Shown here: positions 1-10,448 of the stretch, one piece after another
Layout of the letters: the number at the start of each line of letters is the position of its first letter
Position numbering within the stretch: the stretch's first letter is position 1
Source: Dipteronia dyeriana
Taxonomy: Eukaryota; Streptophyta; Magnoliopsida; Sapindales; Sapindaceae
Assembly (NCBI GenBank): GCA_032871835.1
Contig: CM065297.1
Location: 94,819,052 to 94,883,051, forward strand
Direction of reading: 5' to 3'
DNA length: 64,000 nt
The notes under the pieces: model-generated
Database searches by the model: none
What the model was told of the DNA's origin: nothing
The model's input: the letters and a program-made list of their open reading frames with translations, nothing else
Position numbers and translations under genes: made by a program

Positions 1-351
1 GATTTAGTAATAAATTTGGGAAGAAGCTTAGAAGACAACATTGACAAGACTAATAACAATATTACTGAATTAGCCAAGTTCTTTCAGAATAGTAAAATTA
101 AAACACTCCAGTCAAACTTAGACTACATATGACAATTACTAAAAGATTTCAGTAATCAAGTTAAGAGATTTCCAAGTGTAGAAGAAATTTCTGAATTAAC
201 TAGAATAATAGAATTAAAGGATCCTAAACCAGTAGAAATAGAAATTAAAAGGATAGTGGAGATATTACACAAGGAAGTAGAAAGTATCAAAGAAACCCAA
301 AAAGAACTAAAAGATCAACTTAAGACCATAACAAGAATAGTAATTGAATGA
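1..351 (+). pseudogene. Pararetrovirus upstream ORF, C-terminal part, coiled-coil
   Basis: Frame 1 is open from the window edge to a TGA at 349-351, apart from an in-frame TGA at 130-132. The product is Lys/Glu/Ile-rich with heptad-like spacing, for example the stretch ending in KELKDQLKTITRIVIE. I recognise no catalytic motif. The stop overlaps the next ATG as ATGA (348-351), a junction typical of polycistronic plant pararetrovirus RNAs. By position it could correspond to the small first ORF of badnavirus-like genomes, which is an inference only. Confidence 0.6.
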
Positions 352-704
352 GCAGTATATTAAATAAAGTTTTAGAAGAACTAACAATAGAGACAAAAAA
401 TAACCCTCCAATAGGTATAAGTGATGAAAGGTTTAGTACACCCAGTAACACCATTATACAAGGACAGAATAATACTATAATAAAATTACTTATAGAGGTC
501 TTAACAAGAGTTGATAAGTTAGAAGAAAAAATAGAAAGGTTGGACCATAAAAGCATAAGTTTAGAATATATAGCATGGTTGGTAAAAAGAATTGAAGTAG
601 TAGAATCAAAGGTAGAAGAACATAGTAAGCCCTCAGTTCTTCCTAAAGTAGATATAGGAGACATTTTAGGACCAAAAATAAATTTAAGATCTAAAAATAA
701 GTAG
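348..704 (+). CDS. Small coiled-coil pararetrovirus protein, 118 aa (virion-associated-like?)
   Basis: Intact 118-codon ORF beginning in an ATGA overlap with the preceding ORF and ending one base before the movement-protein ATG (TAG at 702-704, ATG at 706). The middle holds a leucine/isoleucine heptad region (VDKLEEKIERLDHKS) and the C-terminus is basic (INLRSKNK). A coiled coil plus a basic tail in a protein of about 120 aa recalls the virion-associated protein of caulimovirids, but no diagnostic motif was seen and the position before the movement protein differs from caulimoviruses. Function is therefore inferred only. Confidence 0.55.
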   Translation: MSSILNKVLEELTIETKNNPPIGISDERFSTPSNTIIQGQNNTIIKLLIEVLTRVDKLEEKIERLDHKSISLEYIAWLVKRIEVVESKVEEHSKPSVLPKVDIGDILGPKINLRSKNK

Positions 705-705
705 A

Positions 706-1596
706 ATGGAGTTAGCAAGAACTTCTAGTGTAAGACAATCGGCTGCTAGTAGAGTAAGAAATATACTAAATTATAGTAATAAAGGTAAGGAAATTATTGA
801 AAAAATAGAAGATTTAATCCAAGAAGAAGATGTAGATAAAATGTTAGAAGTAGGATTTAAGCAAGTTCAGAAAAAGAACCTATATAGAGAAGGAATTCTA
901 GATAGCTTAAAAAGCAGTCTATATGTGTACAAAGATGAATTTACAATAGCAGTAGTTAAAAATAGAGAAGAAGTTACCCTAATAAGCCCCCAAAGTGCAA
1001 AGGAAATAAAGAAGAGTGGATTTTCTTTAATACATTTAGGAGTAGTAATTATAGGAGTACTTAGTCAAACAAGAGTAGGACTTGATACAAAAACTCATTT
1101 ATATCTATATGATGGTAGATTTAGCAATCATATCCAGGCACAGTTAGCAACAGCCGAAGTAGATTTAAGGAATAAAGTAGCAGTAGTAGGATGCCTTCCA
1201 GATATTGATATAGACATCAACGAATTCTATAGAAAAATAAAATTAAGTATACAGACAAAAGGTTTTGATATGAACGCAGAATATAAGAATCTTAGGATAA
1301 AGATATTTGTGTTAGAAAGATGTTACAACAAATATCATAAGAAGTTTAGATTTATAAATAAGAGCATAGTAGAACACTTTTATAGTGATTATGTAAAAAT
1401 GCAGATCCCAAAGAAATTAAATAGTAGTGAACTTAAAGGAATGGAATGGAAGCTACCTGACTTAGAAAAACAAAGTATAGAAATCCCAGAAGATAGTACT
1501 ATATATGTTGATAAAAATAATCAAGCTTTTCAGAAGTTTCAAGACTATAAAGAACAAGGTAATATTGAAATAACTGAAGAAGAATTTGAATATTAG
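706..1596 (+). CDS. Pararetrovirus movement protein, 296 aa (30K superfamily)
   Basis: Intact ORF. Residues about 100-165 carry the caulimovirid movement-protein core: the LIHLGVVIIGV strand, then TRVGLDTKTHLYLYDGRF, with the conserved LDT and D-x-R positions, then a hydrophobic strand and an acidic patch (PDIDIDINEF). Proteins of this family form or modify plasmodesmatal tubules for cell-to-cell spread. Here the protein is a separate ORF rather than the N-terminus of a polyprotein, ending at TAG 1594-1596 just before the coat-protein ATG at 1606. It has no internal stop although neighbouring ORFs are broken. Expression from the integrated copy is unknown. Confidence 0.85.
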   Translation: MELARTSSVRQSAASRVRNILNYSNKGKEIIEKIEDLIQEEDVDKMLEVGFKQVQKKNLYREGILDSLKSSLYVYKDEFTIAVVKNREEVTLISPQSAKEIKKSGFSLIHLGVVIIGVLSQTRVGLDTKTHLYLYDGRFSNHIQAQLATAEVDLRNKVAVVGCLPDIDIDINEFYRKIKLSIQTKGFDMNAEYKNLRIKIFVLERCYNKYHKKFRFINKSIVEHFYSDYVKMQIPKKLNSSELKGMEWKLPDLEKQSIEIPEDSTIYVDKNNQAFQKFQDYKEQGNIEITEEEFEY

Positions 1597-1605
1597 GTTT
1601 TGAAA

Positions 1606-3597
1606 ATGGATCAGCCTATAGATAAACAAAAAACCTTAAAAGAAAATAAAGAAGTAATTATACATCTAGTGTTTAATAGACCCTCAGACTATTTACCAGA
1701 AGAAATATTTGAAGAAATCTGCAATAATCTAGAATTAGATGATGAAAAAGTTGATATAATTCTTGAAGATAAAATAGATTATGAGGAATTAAGTAAAAAG
1801 GGGTCAATAAAAATCTACTACATAGAAGATGAAATATATGTAGGTGAAGATAGAACTAAAATAGAAGTTGGAGAAGGAAGTGGACCAAAGATACCTGATA
1901 TAGAAGGTCTTCCAACTACAACTAGAATTGAAGACTACTTAGAAAAAAGAGGAATTCATGACTCAAAGGAGGAATATAGAGATTACATAGATAAAGAAAG
2001 GATATATAAGGCTAAAACAAAATTAGAAAATTGGAGAAAAGCTCCAGAAGCTAAAGATGTATTGATTTTAAGCTTACAAGGGCATAGACCTGAAGAATGG
2101 AAGCATATATTTAATAAACGGGAAGGAAATTTGAGTAGGCATTCAATGGAAGCATTAAGCAGTATAACAGATTATAAGTATAAGTTAGTATATCTAGAAA
2201 GTACTCTAGGATACAATGAAAAGCAGACCTATCTGGGTTGGAGAGAATTTATGAAAAAGGATGATGAAAGAAAATTAGAACTAGAAGAATTTGAAATTAA
2301 TATCACAGTCTTAAGCTATATAGATGCAATAAGAAAATGCATACTAGGAGTTTCAATGGAGGAAGTAGAAGATACTCATAAGCAGATTAAAGCAATAAGA
2401 TGTTTAGAACAATTAAAGATATGTGATATGCATTATTTTGATAGATACGTAGATTTATTTTATAAATATTGGAGCCAAATTGGTAGACCTTATGATGAAA
2501 GTCTACTAATGAAATTTGTTAATAAATTACTAGGAAAAATAGGAGAAAGACTATATAAAGATGTTGATAAGTGGTTTAAAGAAAAAACTAAAGAAGGATT
2601 ATTTTGGCAAGTTTCATTTATACCAATGGTAGAATTTGTTAGAAAAAAAATAAGAGAAATGTGTGATGAAGAAAAGCTTAGGAGACAAGCCCAAATTCAA
2701 TTTAGTAAAATGTGTGTAGATTTACATGAAGTACCAACTTTAGGGTGCAGTAGAAGGAAGGATTATAGTTTGAAAAGATTTAGAAAGATTTATAAACAAA
2801 GAAGAAAGAAGTATTCTCCTCCCTATATACCTTTTAATACCCCTTATTCGAAACCAAAGAAATTCTTTAAGTTTATAAATAAAGATAAGAAGAGAAAGAG
2901 AAAGTTAAAAAGAGCTGCAAAAAATAATAAGAAGGTTTATAAAAGAAAAAATCACAAAGATTGTAAATGTTACTTATGTGGAAAAATGGGACATATTAAG
3001 CCTAATTGTCCAGATAATAAAGAAAAAGCAAATTTAATAGAAATAGATGAAGATTTAGAAAATCTAGAGGAAGTTTACAATATAGAAGAGATCTCAGAAG
3101 ATGAAAGTATATGTATAATAGATAGTTTAGATGATGATGAGTCTGATGATGAGTCATCTAGTAACCAAGAATCAGAAGAAAGTAGCAATGAATCAGAAAT
3201 TAATATGATAGAAATAGTGTCCTTTTTAGGAAAGAATTGTCATAACTGTAAAAAAGAATTTAATAAAGGATATAAAAATAAAGACAATTATTTTTGTGGA
3301 AATTGCAAAGCCATTACTCAAGAAAGTGAAGTAAATAGAGCAGGAAGTGAGTTAATAATACTAATAGATATAGAAATTCTTTATAAAGGAAGATCAATAA
3401 AAACTAAGGCAATGATAGATACTGGTGCCAATAAATGCATCATTCATGAAAGCTTGGCCCCTGAAGAATATAGGACTAAACTAGGAGCTAATATAGGATT
3501 AAGAACTTTTAGTGAATACATTATTCAAATAACTGAATGTTTAATAAATATACCTATTAGGATTAACGGTGAAACTCACTATCTACCCAAACTTTAA
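1606..3597 (+). pseudogene. Pararetrovirus coat protein fused to start of aspartic protease
   Basis: An ORF of about 663 codons from ATG 1606. The N-terminal half is acidic, the middle strongly basic (Lys/Arg-rich, 2760-2960), followed by the caulimovirid zinc knuckle CKCYLCGKMGHIKPNC at 2962-3009 (CxCx2Cx4Hx4C). Next come a very acidic Ser/Asp/Glu stretch and a second cysteine cluster CX2CX15CX2C at 3238-3306. In the same frame the pepsin-like protease begins, with catalytic DTGA at 3418-3429. The frame then ends at a TAA near 3596, and protease-like sequence continues in another frame to a TAG at 3723. The coat protein encapsidates viral DNA; the protease would process the polyprotein. Coat protein and protease in one ORF, without a fused movement protein, is noteworthy. 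Confidence 0.8.
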
Positions 3598-5364
3598 TAA
3601 CAAGTCAACCAGCTAGTTATAAATTTGTTTTAGGATTAAACTTTATATTAGGAAATAATGGAAGCATGTTAATTACACCTAACGGAGTTAATTTCTTTAA
3701 GAAGTCAACTTTTATTCAACATTAGTTAGAAACAAGTAACTTTCCTTATGAAAAGAAAGTCACCGACTTAGAAACAACTCTAAAGCTAGAATATGATAAT
3801 TCTATACTAGAAGCCCTAGATGAAGAACCTGAAGAATCTAACTTAGACTCCCTAACTAGTGAAGAAATGGTAGACTATCATAAAGAAATATGTATGAAAA
3901 TAGAAGAGCAAAAGGATTGTAAAGACTGGCCAATAGAAATAAAGCACAAAATAGAAGAACTAGAAAAACTAAAAATAATAGGTGATAATCCCCAGAATAA
4001 AGATAGTAAGGAAGTTTATAAAATAGAAATAATAAACTCAGACATTACTATAATTACACAAGACCTACCATATAGTTTAGAAGATAGAAAGCAATGTAAA
4101 ATGCACATAGAAGATTTATTGGAGTTAAAAGTAATAAGAAAGAGCACTAGTAGGCATAGAAGTCCAGCTTTTATAGTTTTTAGTCATAGTGAACAAAAAA
4201 GAGGTAAAAGTAGGATGGTAATGAATTACAATGAATGACAATACCTTAAGAAATAGTTATAAGCTTCCTAATAAAGATGAACTAATAAATTGTATACAAA
4301 AAGCCAGTTGGTTTTCAAAGTTTGATTGTAAAAGTGGATTTTGGCAAATAAAATTAGATGAAGAATCTATAGGTTGGACAACGTTCAGTTGTTCAGAAGG
4401 GCACTTTGAAAGGTTAGTAATGCCCTTTGGATTAAAAAATGCTCCTCAAGTTTTTCAAGAGATGATGGATAAGATTTTTAAAAAGCTTTCCAGTTTTTGT
4501 ATTGTATACATAGACGATATCCTTGTCTTTAGTAATAATAGATATATACATATGAACCATGTAAGACAAGTTTTAGAAGTCTTTAAAAATAATAATATAA
4601 TTATATCAAAAACTAAAATAGAATTATTTAAGAATAAAATAGAATTCTTAGGTCTAAAAATAGATAAAGGAAAAATAGAATTACAACCCCATATAATTAC
4701 AAAAATTCTAGAATTTCCTGACAAAATAGAAGAAACTAAAGAACTACAAAAATTTCTAGGACTGTTAAATTATGGTAGAAAATTTATCCCTAATTTAAGT
4801 ACCCTAGTTAGACCTCTTTATAACAAGGTTAGCAAAAATGGCCAAAAATATTTTAATAGTGAAGATGTAAAGCTAGTACAAAAAATAAAAGGAATAGCCC
4901 AAAACTTAAGCCCAATAGCTTTACTTATAGATAGCTACTACAAGGTAGTACAAACAGATGCTAGTAGCAAAGGTTGGGCCGAAATATTAATCCAAAAACC
5001 CACAAAGAGTAGTCAAAAGAATATGGAAGAAATAGCAATGTACGCTAGTGGAAAATTTACAGAAGTATAATCCAGAAGATCTAGTACAGAATTGGAAATT
5101 TTAGGAATAATAAATTCCTTAAATCAATTTCATATATACATACAGAATGAAGCCTTCACAGTAAGAACTGACTGTAATAATATAGTAGAATTCTATAAAA
5201 AAGTACAGAAAAAGAACTTCGAAAGAAAAAACTCATTTATTAGTAAAAGATGGATAGGTTTCCTAGAAACATTAACAGGAAGAGGTTATAAAGCAGACTT
5301 TGAACATATAAGTGGAAAAGATAATACTATAGCAGATATTCTCTCAAGACTAATAAATTGTTGA
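3598..5364 (+). pseudogene. Pararetrovirus reverse transcriptase-RNase H, frame-broken
   Basis: The protease tail and a linker (about 3600-3866) lead into RT. The RT N-terminus lies in the ORF at 3867-4238 and ends KSRMVMNYNE. After a frame change at 4231-4238 the palm continues with FGLKNAPQVFQEMMDKIF and the catalytic YIDD box at 4507-4518, then the FLGL and thumb regions. RNase H follows: VVQTDAS near 4955, a stop at 5068-5070, SSTELE, the RTDCNN segment near 5165 and a C-terminal HISGKDNTIADILSR. These domains copy pregenomic RNA into DNA and remove the RNA strand. Several stops and shifts make this copy inactive. Confidence 0.88.
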
Positions 5365-5377
5365 CTAAATTGCAGGT

Positions 5378-6945
5378 ATGGCAGAAAGTTCAAAGGATAG
5401 TCAGCAAAGTTTTAAAAGTACTTCTCAAAGCGCTAATAGTAAAAAGATTTGCATAGGATCTTATATTATTAACTACTGTCCAGATGTTCCTTTTCAACCA
5501 TTATCTCAAGTAAACGAAAAGATTAATGAAGTTCAGCAAGCTATTTTAAATAACATTTGGTTCTTTAGAAACGATAATAAAGGTTTTCTTCAGTCTTTAA
5601 ATGTTTTAAGTCATCACTTTTCAGAAGCAAATAAGTTTGGTTTTTATGTCGTCTTTAAAGAAAGAAGGGCAGGGATATTTTCAACATGGTAGGAAACTGC
5701 TAGTAGTATTGAAGGATTCCCTAATCCTATTTTCAAAGGATATTTTTCCTATGATGAAGCCTATACAGCCTTAAAATTGTTTTTCCAAAATCAAGATGGC
5801 CTCGAACCTATTTTAGAATTTAATGGATGCACTTATAGTAGAGAACAAATTAAGAGCTTCATGAATCATTTCAAAAACATCAATGAAGAAAGCATAGGAT
5901 CTCTGAAGATCTAGAAAGATGTAAAAAAGATATGAATGATCTTTTAGTTGATCTTCAACAAAAGAATAGATTATTAAAAGAAGAATTGACTAGAGCTGAA
6001 CAGTCATTAGAACAGTTTCAGAAGATTGAAATAGAAGAAGAAAAACAAAAAGGAAATATTAAGGGCAAAGAAAAAATGGAAAAAATAGAGAAGCCAGAAA
6101 TGGAAAGGCCCCTAGATATTATTAATATTACCCTAATGGGGGACCAAGCAAAAATACTGTATAAAGCGGTAGAAACCCTACCTAATGATATTAAGCAGAG
6201 CATCTTTGGCCATGCTCGAGATGATAATCTGAAGCGTTTTCTAAAAATTCAAAAGTTTTTAGCTCAAGCAGTAGGACTACCTAAGGGTATGACTACACTT
6301 CTTCATAAAGGAAATATTAATTATGAATATCCTTTTAAATTTATGACTGCTCAAGTTCGTCTGGTTGATTTTCCAATGAACTTTGAAGTCCCTGAGCTTG
6401 GCCAAGTTGGTATCGAAGAATTATTCAGCTATGGAATCATTGATTCCATAAGTGCTTTTAGCATAATAAAGATTCATTTCCTCCGTGAAAAACTCCAACA
6501 GTCTATCAGAATGTTTGGAGGGAAGCACGATTTCTGTCTTGATATTGATTCTATTCCATGTGAATGGATCATTAACCAGCCTTACAAATTGACTAGTTTT
6601 CTTCCAGCTTATCACTATATTGTGATAGTACCATTAATAAACCAAGGAATTTTAAGAGAAGAAAACTTTCCTGCTGATCTTCAAGATATATGTCATGAGT
6701 ATCTACAAAGATTTAGAGCTCAGAAATATTATATCAGCATAAATCTGGTCAGACCAAAATTGATTGGCCAGACTCCTTATATGTCAATTTTCCTTAGAGA
6801 TCTGCATGTCTGGTTCAAGTATCCCATACCCTGGGTCTTTCTGAGTCCAGAGACTGATGATTATCTGAGAGAGGTTCAAGAACAAGAAATCTTAAAGCTA
6901 GAAGACTCGGTTCTAGAAGAAGACGATTATGACCTAGATGAATAA
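5378..6945 (+). pseudogene. Pararetrovirus transactivator/viroplasmin (TAV)-like ORF, two nonsense codons
   Basis: One reading frame from ATG 5378 to TAA 6945 is interrupted by TAG at about 5690 and about 5913. Around 5633-5770 it matches the viroplasmin/RNase H1 N-terminal fold: FYVVFKERRAGIFSTW, then a GFPNPIFKGYFS-like strand and an AYTALKLFF helix. The part after the second stop (from ATG 5932, 337 aa) begins with a coiled coil and a Lys/Glu linker and continues as a long globular domain with an acidic C-terminus. TAV proteins support reinitiation of translation on polycistronic viral RNA and form inclusion bodies. The tightly spaced upstream ORFs fit this. I infer TAV from the domain and from its position between RNase H and the promoter. 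Confidence 0.72.
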
Positions 6946-7188
6946 GCCATTCACAATCTAGATGCCTGAAGTGTCGGTAGAAAGAGACAAACAAAGCATA
7001 GTCAGCAACAGCAACATCAAGATCAGTTCAAAGATAACATTATTAGAAGAAGACAAAAGCCTTACTATTTTTGTCGGCAGAATCTTCACTGTTTTCCCCT
7101 TTTGCTTTAATAATTTAGAATCTTCACTGTTTTCTTTTTTCTTTAATAATGTTGTCGGCCATCTAATGAGCCCCACTCTTTTCTTTTT

Positions 7189-7198
7189 CTATATATAG
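7189..7198 (+). promoter_or_regulatory. TATA box of pararetrovirus pregenomic RNA promoter
   Basis: CTATATATAG lies about 240 bp after the TAV stop, in the intergenic region where caulimovirids carry the 35S-type promoter. The sequence immediately downstream (7225-7290) is rich in short A and CT runs. The distance of about 125 bp to the AATAAA at 7316 fits a pararetrovirus layout in which the poly(A) signal lies just downstream of the transcription start and is bypassed on the first pass. Confidence 0.6.
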
Positions 7199-7315
7199 CT
7201 TCCCCATCCTTTGTAATGAGGATCGAGGAATCTCTGTAAAAAACACATCTCTCAAAAAACCCTCTGAAAACACTCTGTAAACACTATCTCTTTCATGTAT
7301 CATATTTCAAGGATC

Positions 7316-7321
7316 AATAAA
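7316..7321 (+). terminator. Poly(A) signal of pararetrovirus RNA
   Basis: AATAAA about 120 bp downstream of the TATA box, defining a short terminal redundancy of roughly 100 nt. No initiator-tRNA-Met primer binding site was seen in the following few hundred bases, so the leader is truncated or diverged. Confidence 0.55.
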
Positions 7322-7330
7322 AGCTTGTGA

Positions 7331-8090
7331 ATATTTCAGTAAGTATCCTAAATTCTCAGTTTTACTTTCAAGTTATTTATTAGTTTAGACACCAAAGAAG
7401 TCTAGCCAGGTTAACGAAAGCTAGAAGAGGTTGTTAAATTTAGACAGTAACGAGGTTCAGAAGCGTTGATTAAGAGTCACTATGCTAGTCATACTATAAT
7501 CATGTCAAGTAAAGTTCTCGTTTTTATGAATCAAAAAATTGTTTTCTGGAAAAAACTCTCTGGTGGCCTCGAGTAAGTCCTAGTGAAAGGCAACAGTAGG
7601 CTTTGAGATAGCTTTGATTCTAGGACTATTTGATGATCTTTGATTGATTGGTTTTGTGAAAAATAGTTCCTCACATGTATTGGGCTCTCTTTGGCCGAAA
7701 TCTCACTATAATACATGTGCTTGTGTTCTTTTGAGTTATTCATGTGCTTTGTTGAATCTATGAATAGGAAATATGCTCTAGAACTCTTGCTTTAATCTAA
7801 TTGACTTTGTCACATGATTTTAGCATATTTTTGGTACATGAGATTTAAACTTGATTATGTGTTAATTGAACATATCTTGTGACTCAAGTTTTAGATCTAT
7901 GCATGTATCTAGGTTGTAATTAATGTTGAACATATCTTACATGATCTAGATGGATTAAACATGCATGATTGACTAAACTACATTTGTTTTGTGCATATAT
8001 GCTCATGTCTAGTATTTTCCATAGGATGTGTTGATCATAACATTCTATGTTGTGTGCTTGTTTACGTTTTGCATTCATGATCACCTAGAT
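7331..8090. other. Pararetrovirus leader remnant passing into unassigned intergenic sequence
   Basis: The first about 170 bases could still be viral leader. After about 7500 no viral or gene motif is visible. Open frames here are short and show no protein signature. Confidence 0.4.
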
Positions 8091-8092
8091 AC

Positions 8093-8400
8093 CTTGTGAG
8101 AAGGAAGTCTTGACAATAGGTGTGAGACCTATGTTGTTGAGCAAGGAAGTCTTGGCAAGAGGTGAGAGACCTCGGATTTTCAAGCAAGGAAGTCTTGACT
8201 AGAGTCGGGAGGACTCGGATAGTTGAGCAAGAAGTCTTGCCTAGGGTTGTGAGGATCCGAAAGGGTGAGCGAAGAAGTCTTGACTAGAGTCGGGAGAACT
8301 CGGATAGTTGAGCAAGAAGTCTTGTCTAGGGTCGTGAGGATCCGGAAGGGTGAGCGAAGAAGTATTGACAAGAGGTGTGGGGCCTTGGATTGTTGAGCAA
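8093..8400. repeat. 42/43-bp tandem repeat, about seven copies
   Basis: The core GAAGTCTTG (once GAAGTATTG) recurs at about 8106, 8148, 8191, 8233, 8276, 8318 and 8361, a regular step of 42-43 bp. Alternate units resemble each other more (CTAGAGTCGGGAGAACTCGG versus CTAGGGTCGTGAGGATCCGG), so part of the array has an 85-bp dimer structure. It lies just upstream of LTR-like sequence and may be part of that element. Confidence 0.8.
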
Positions 8401-8732
8401 GAGGGCGACATCTTCATGAGTAGGATATGAGGGTAGTTTCTAGATGAAGAGGTCACTTGAGAGATTGTACTTGTCTTATCTACTAGTGGATTTTGTTTGC
8501 CGGTGGTTGCTAACCCGTGGATGTTTCCTCTTTGGAGGTTTACCACATTATATTTTGTGTCAACTTTTCTCTATCCCTATCTCTCTTATATTTGTTTTTG
8601 TTATTTGAATACTATGGATAGAACTCTTTATGTAAGTTGACTTTCTTTCTATAATATAGATTGTGTATGTGTTATGATTACTTGTTTGTATCACACTTTA
8701 CATGTTTTATATATTGATTAAGTGTCTTTAAT

Positions 8733-8785
<53 letters not shown>

Positions 8786-8910
8786 GATACAAGCAATCTA
8801 GAAGGACAAACTTTTATTTGTTTCTAAGGGAGTCGACAAAGGTGCCTAACCTATTCACCCCCCCCCCCAGGTTAGCCTTGAGCATTTAACCGTGTTTGTA
8901 TTTTCATATT
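8400..8910 (+). mobile_element. Probable LTR-retrotransposon (Copia-like) terminal/leader remnant
   Basis: The stretch with GCCGGTGGTTGCTAACCCGT (about 8500) and, at its far end, CCTAACCTATTCACCCCC (8848 on) resembles conserved segments I associate with plant Copia LTRs. It contains an (AT)n microsatellite at about 8735-8782 and an 11-base C run at 8858-8868. No gag or pol was found beside it and no duplicate LTR was located, so the call rests on recall of the sequence type. Confidence 0.4.
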
Positions 8911-9440
8911 ATAAATTATCAGATCATGTGTTGTGTGATGTGATGTTGACAACTCACATACTTCATCATTTATGAATGAATTTTGATAAATTTTTTAGAA
9001 AGTCTAACATTACTCTTATAAAATGGGTAAACATATAGTTTTCTAAGGTGAAACTGTTTTAAGTTGTCACTCATTTCAAAACAACAATACCAAACTGACC
9101 TGTGGGCATTTATTCGGCATGAGGTAACATGCCCAATTTAAAGGATTTGGATTCTCTACTAATATGATTTTTTTTCCTAACATTTTTAAAGCATGTGATC
9201 GGTTGTTAATAAAGTGGTTGTGGAAACCAATCAAATCTTAGCCACACATTCATTGCAATGTTTACACGTCACAAGATTATGTGAGATCAGGAAAAAAATC
9301 AAATCAACATATGATCCAAATACCAATTTGAAACCTACATAAAGTAATTAGAATGTTAGTGTAATTAACTATAAGCGTGGGGACTCGATTACAAATAAAC
9401 AAAAAACATTTATGTATCGGTTAAATATAAATAAATAAAC
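8910..9440. other. Intergenic region upstream of the DDT-domain gene
   Basis: AT-rich, no coding signal. A TATA-like ATATAAATAAAT near 9427 lies just before the presumed transcription start of the gene that follows. Confidence 0.4.
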
Positions 9441-9459
9441 AAATTTTGCTTTCTGGGAT

Positions 9460-9598
9460 GGACGAAGAAGGCCGCTAGAGAGAGAAACGTTAGAACTTTC
9501 TTCGTCTCAACTCTCAAGAAGAAAAAGAGAGAAAACAAGAAAGCGCAGTTTCCATTCTCTGGCCTCCATACATTTCGCTTGAACTCTGATTCTTCACC
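9460..9598 (+). other. Probable 5' UTR exon of the DDT-domain gene
   Basis: A purine-rich leader with GAGAGA runs ends in CACC followed by a GTAAGA donor at 9599. The next acceptor, ATTTCAG at 10441-10447, is two bases upstream of the initiator ATG. No ATG-initiated coding frame is needed here. The transcription start is only approximate. Confidence 0.5.
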
Positions 9599-10448
9599 GT
9601 AAGAACTCTCGTAAACATCAATTTTATTTGTTTATTTTATTTTAATTTTAATCTTGATGGCTTTAGTTGTGGCGGGAACCAAACTTTTGGTAGAAATGTC
9701 GGTGATTTTAATATTATTTGCGAATGCAACCGATGGTTTGGTGTAGATTGATGTTCATTTTCTTGTTGTATAGCATTGCTGGTGAAATTATACGTTTTTA
9801 TCATTGCCTTGTTTCGCTACCGATTTCTGTTTCTAAGTCTTTGAGATCCCATTCTATAACTATCTAGGGTTTCCGTGTTGATCGCGATTGCTTTGTTTGG
9901 TTGATGAGAAAATTGAGAAAATGGAAAGTAAGAATTGGGTTTTTCAAATCTTTGTTGGTTTTACTATTATTACAAGAAAAATGAATAAATCTGTTTAACT
10001 GAGTCGAGAACAAACGAAAACTTTATTGGGTTTCGGATTCGTGCTTTTGATACTTACTATTTTCCTTAATTATGTATCACGTTGCTCTTACTTTTTCAGT
10101 AATATGTTACTCTATAGCTCTTTCATTGTCAAATGGAGATTGTTAGTTCTTGTTCTTGTGCTAGGGATTTTGAGTTGACATAAGGAATCTTTATATTTCG
10201 AAATGAATGGGGTATGCTTCCAATTTGACAATCACTTTCTACATTCTCTTTGTTTCTGTATAATCTAACTTTGCCACATTTTGTATAGATTAAATATTGC
10301 ATTTGATAATGCTAACAGCTGCATTGCTTATAAGTTTTTTTTTGGTCCCTTTGTTTGTTACAGGCACTGATATTTTGATATTGGGTTATGATGTTATGTG
10401 TTGATTTGTGAGATTTAATTAGTGTTGATATTTTGGGTCTATTTCAGA

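Larger units (their letters stand above)
1..7330 (+). mobile_element. Endogenous pararetrovirus (Caulimoviridae), decayed integrated copy
   Basis: A run of + strand ORFs in virus order: two coiled-coil ORFs, a 30K-type movement protein, a coat protein with the caulimovirid CxCx2Cx4Hx4C knuckle, an aspartic protease (DTGA), an RT with YIDD, RNase H, and a transactivator/viroplasmin-like ORF, followed by a TATA box and an AATAAA signal. There is no integrase and no LTR, as expected of a pararetrovirus rather than a retrotransposon. The frame is broken by stops near 130, 3596, 3723, 4236, 5068, 5690 and 5913 and by frame changes around 3597-3867 and 4231, so the copy is not competent. The 5' end lies outside the window. 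The right boundary is uncertain; viral leader may continue to about 7500. Genus is not assigned. Confidence 0.9.

Noticed and set aside
8180..8546. Two antisense open frames with Ser/Thr/Pro-rich repeats
   Set aside because: They lie over the 42/43-bp array; the repeats come from DNA structure and no domain is visible.
10422..10448. An earlier in-frame ATG as start of the DDT protein
   Set aside because: The bases before 10448 form the intron 3' end (ATTTCAG); the family start MPLSRRKPF follows directly.
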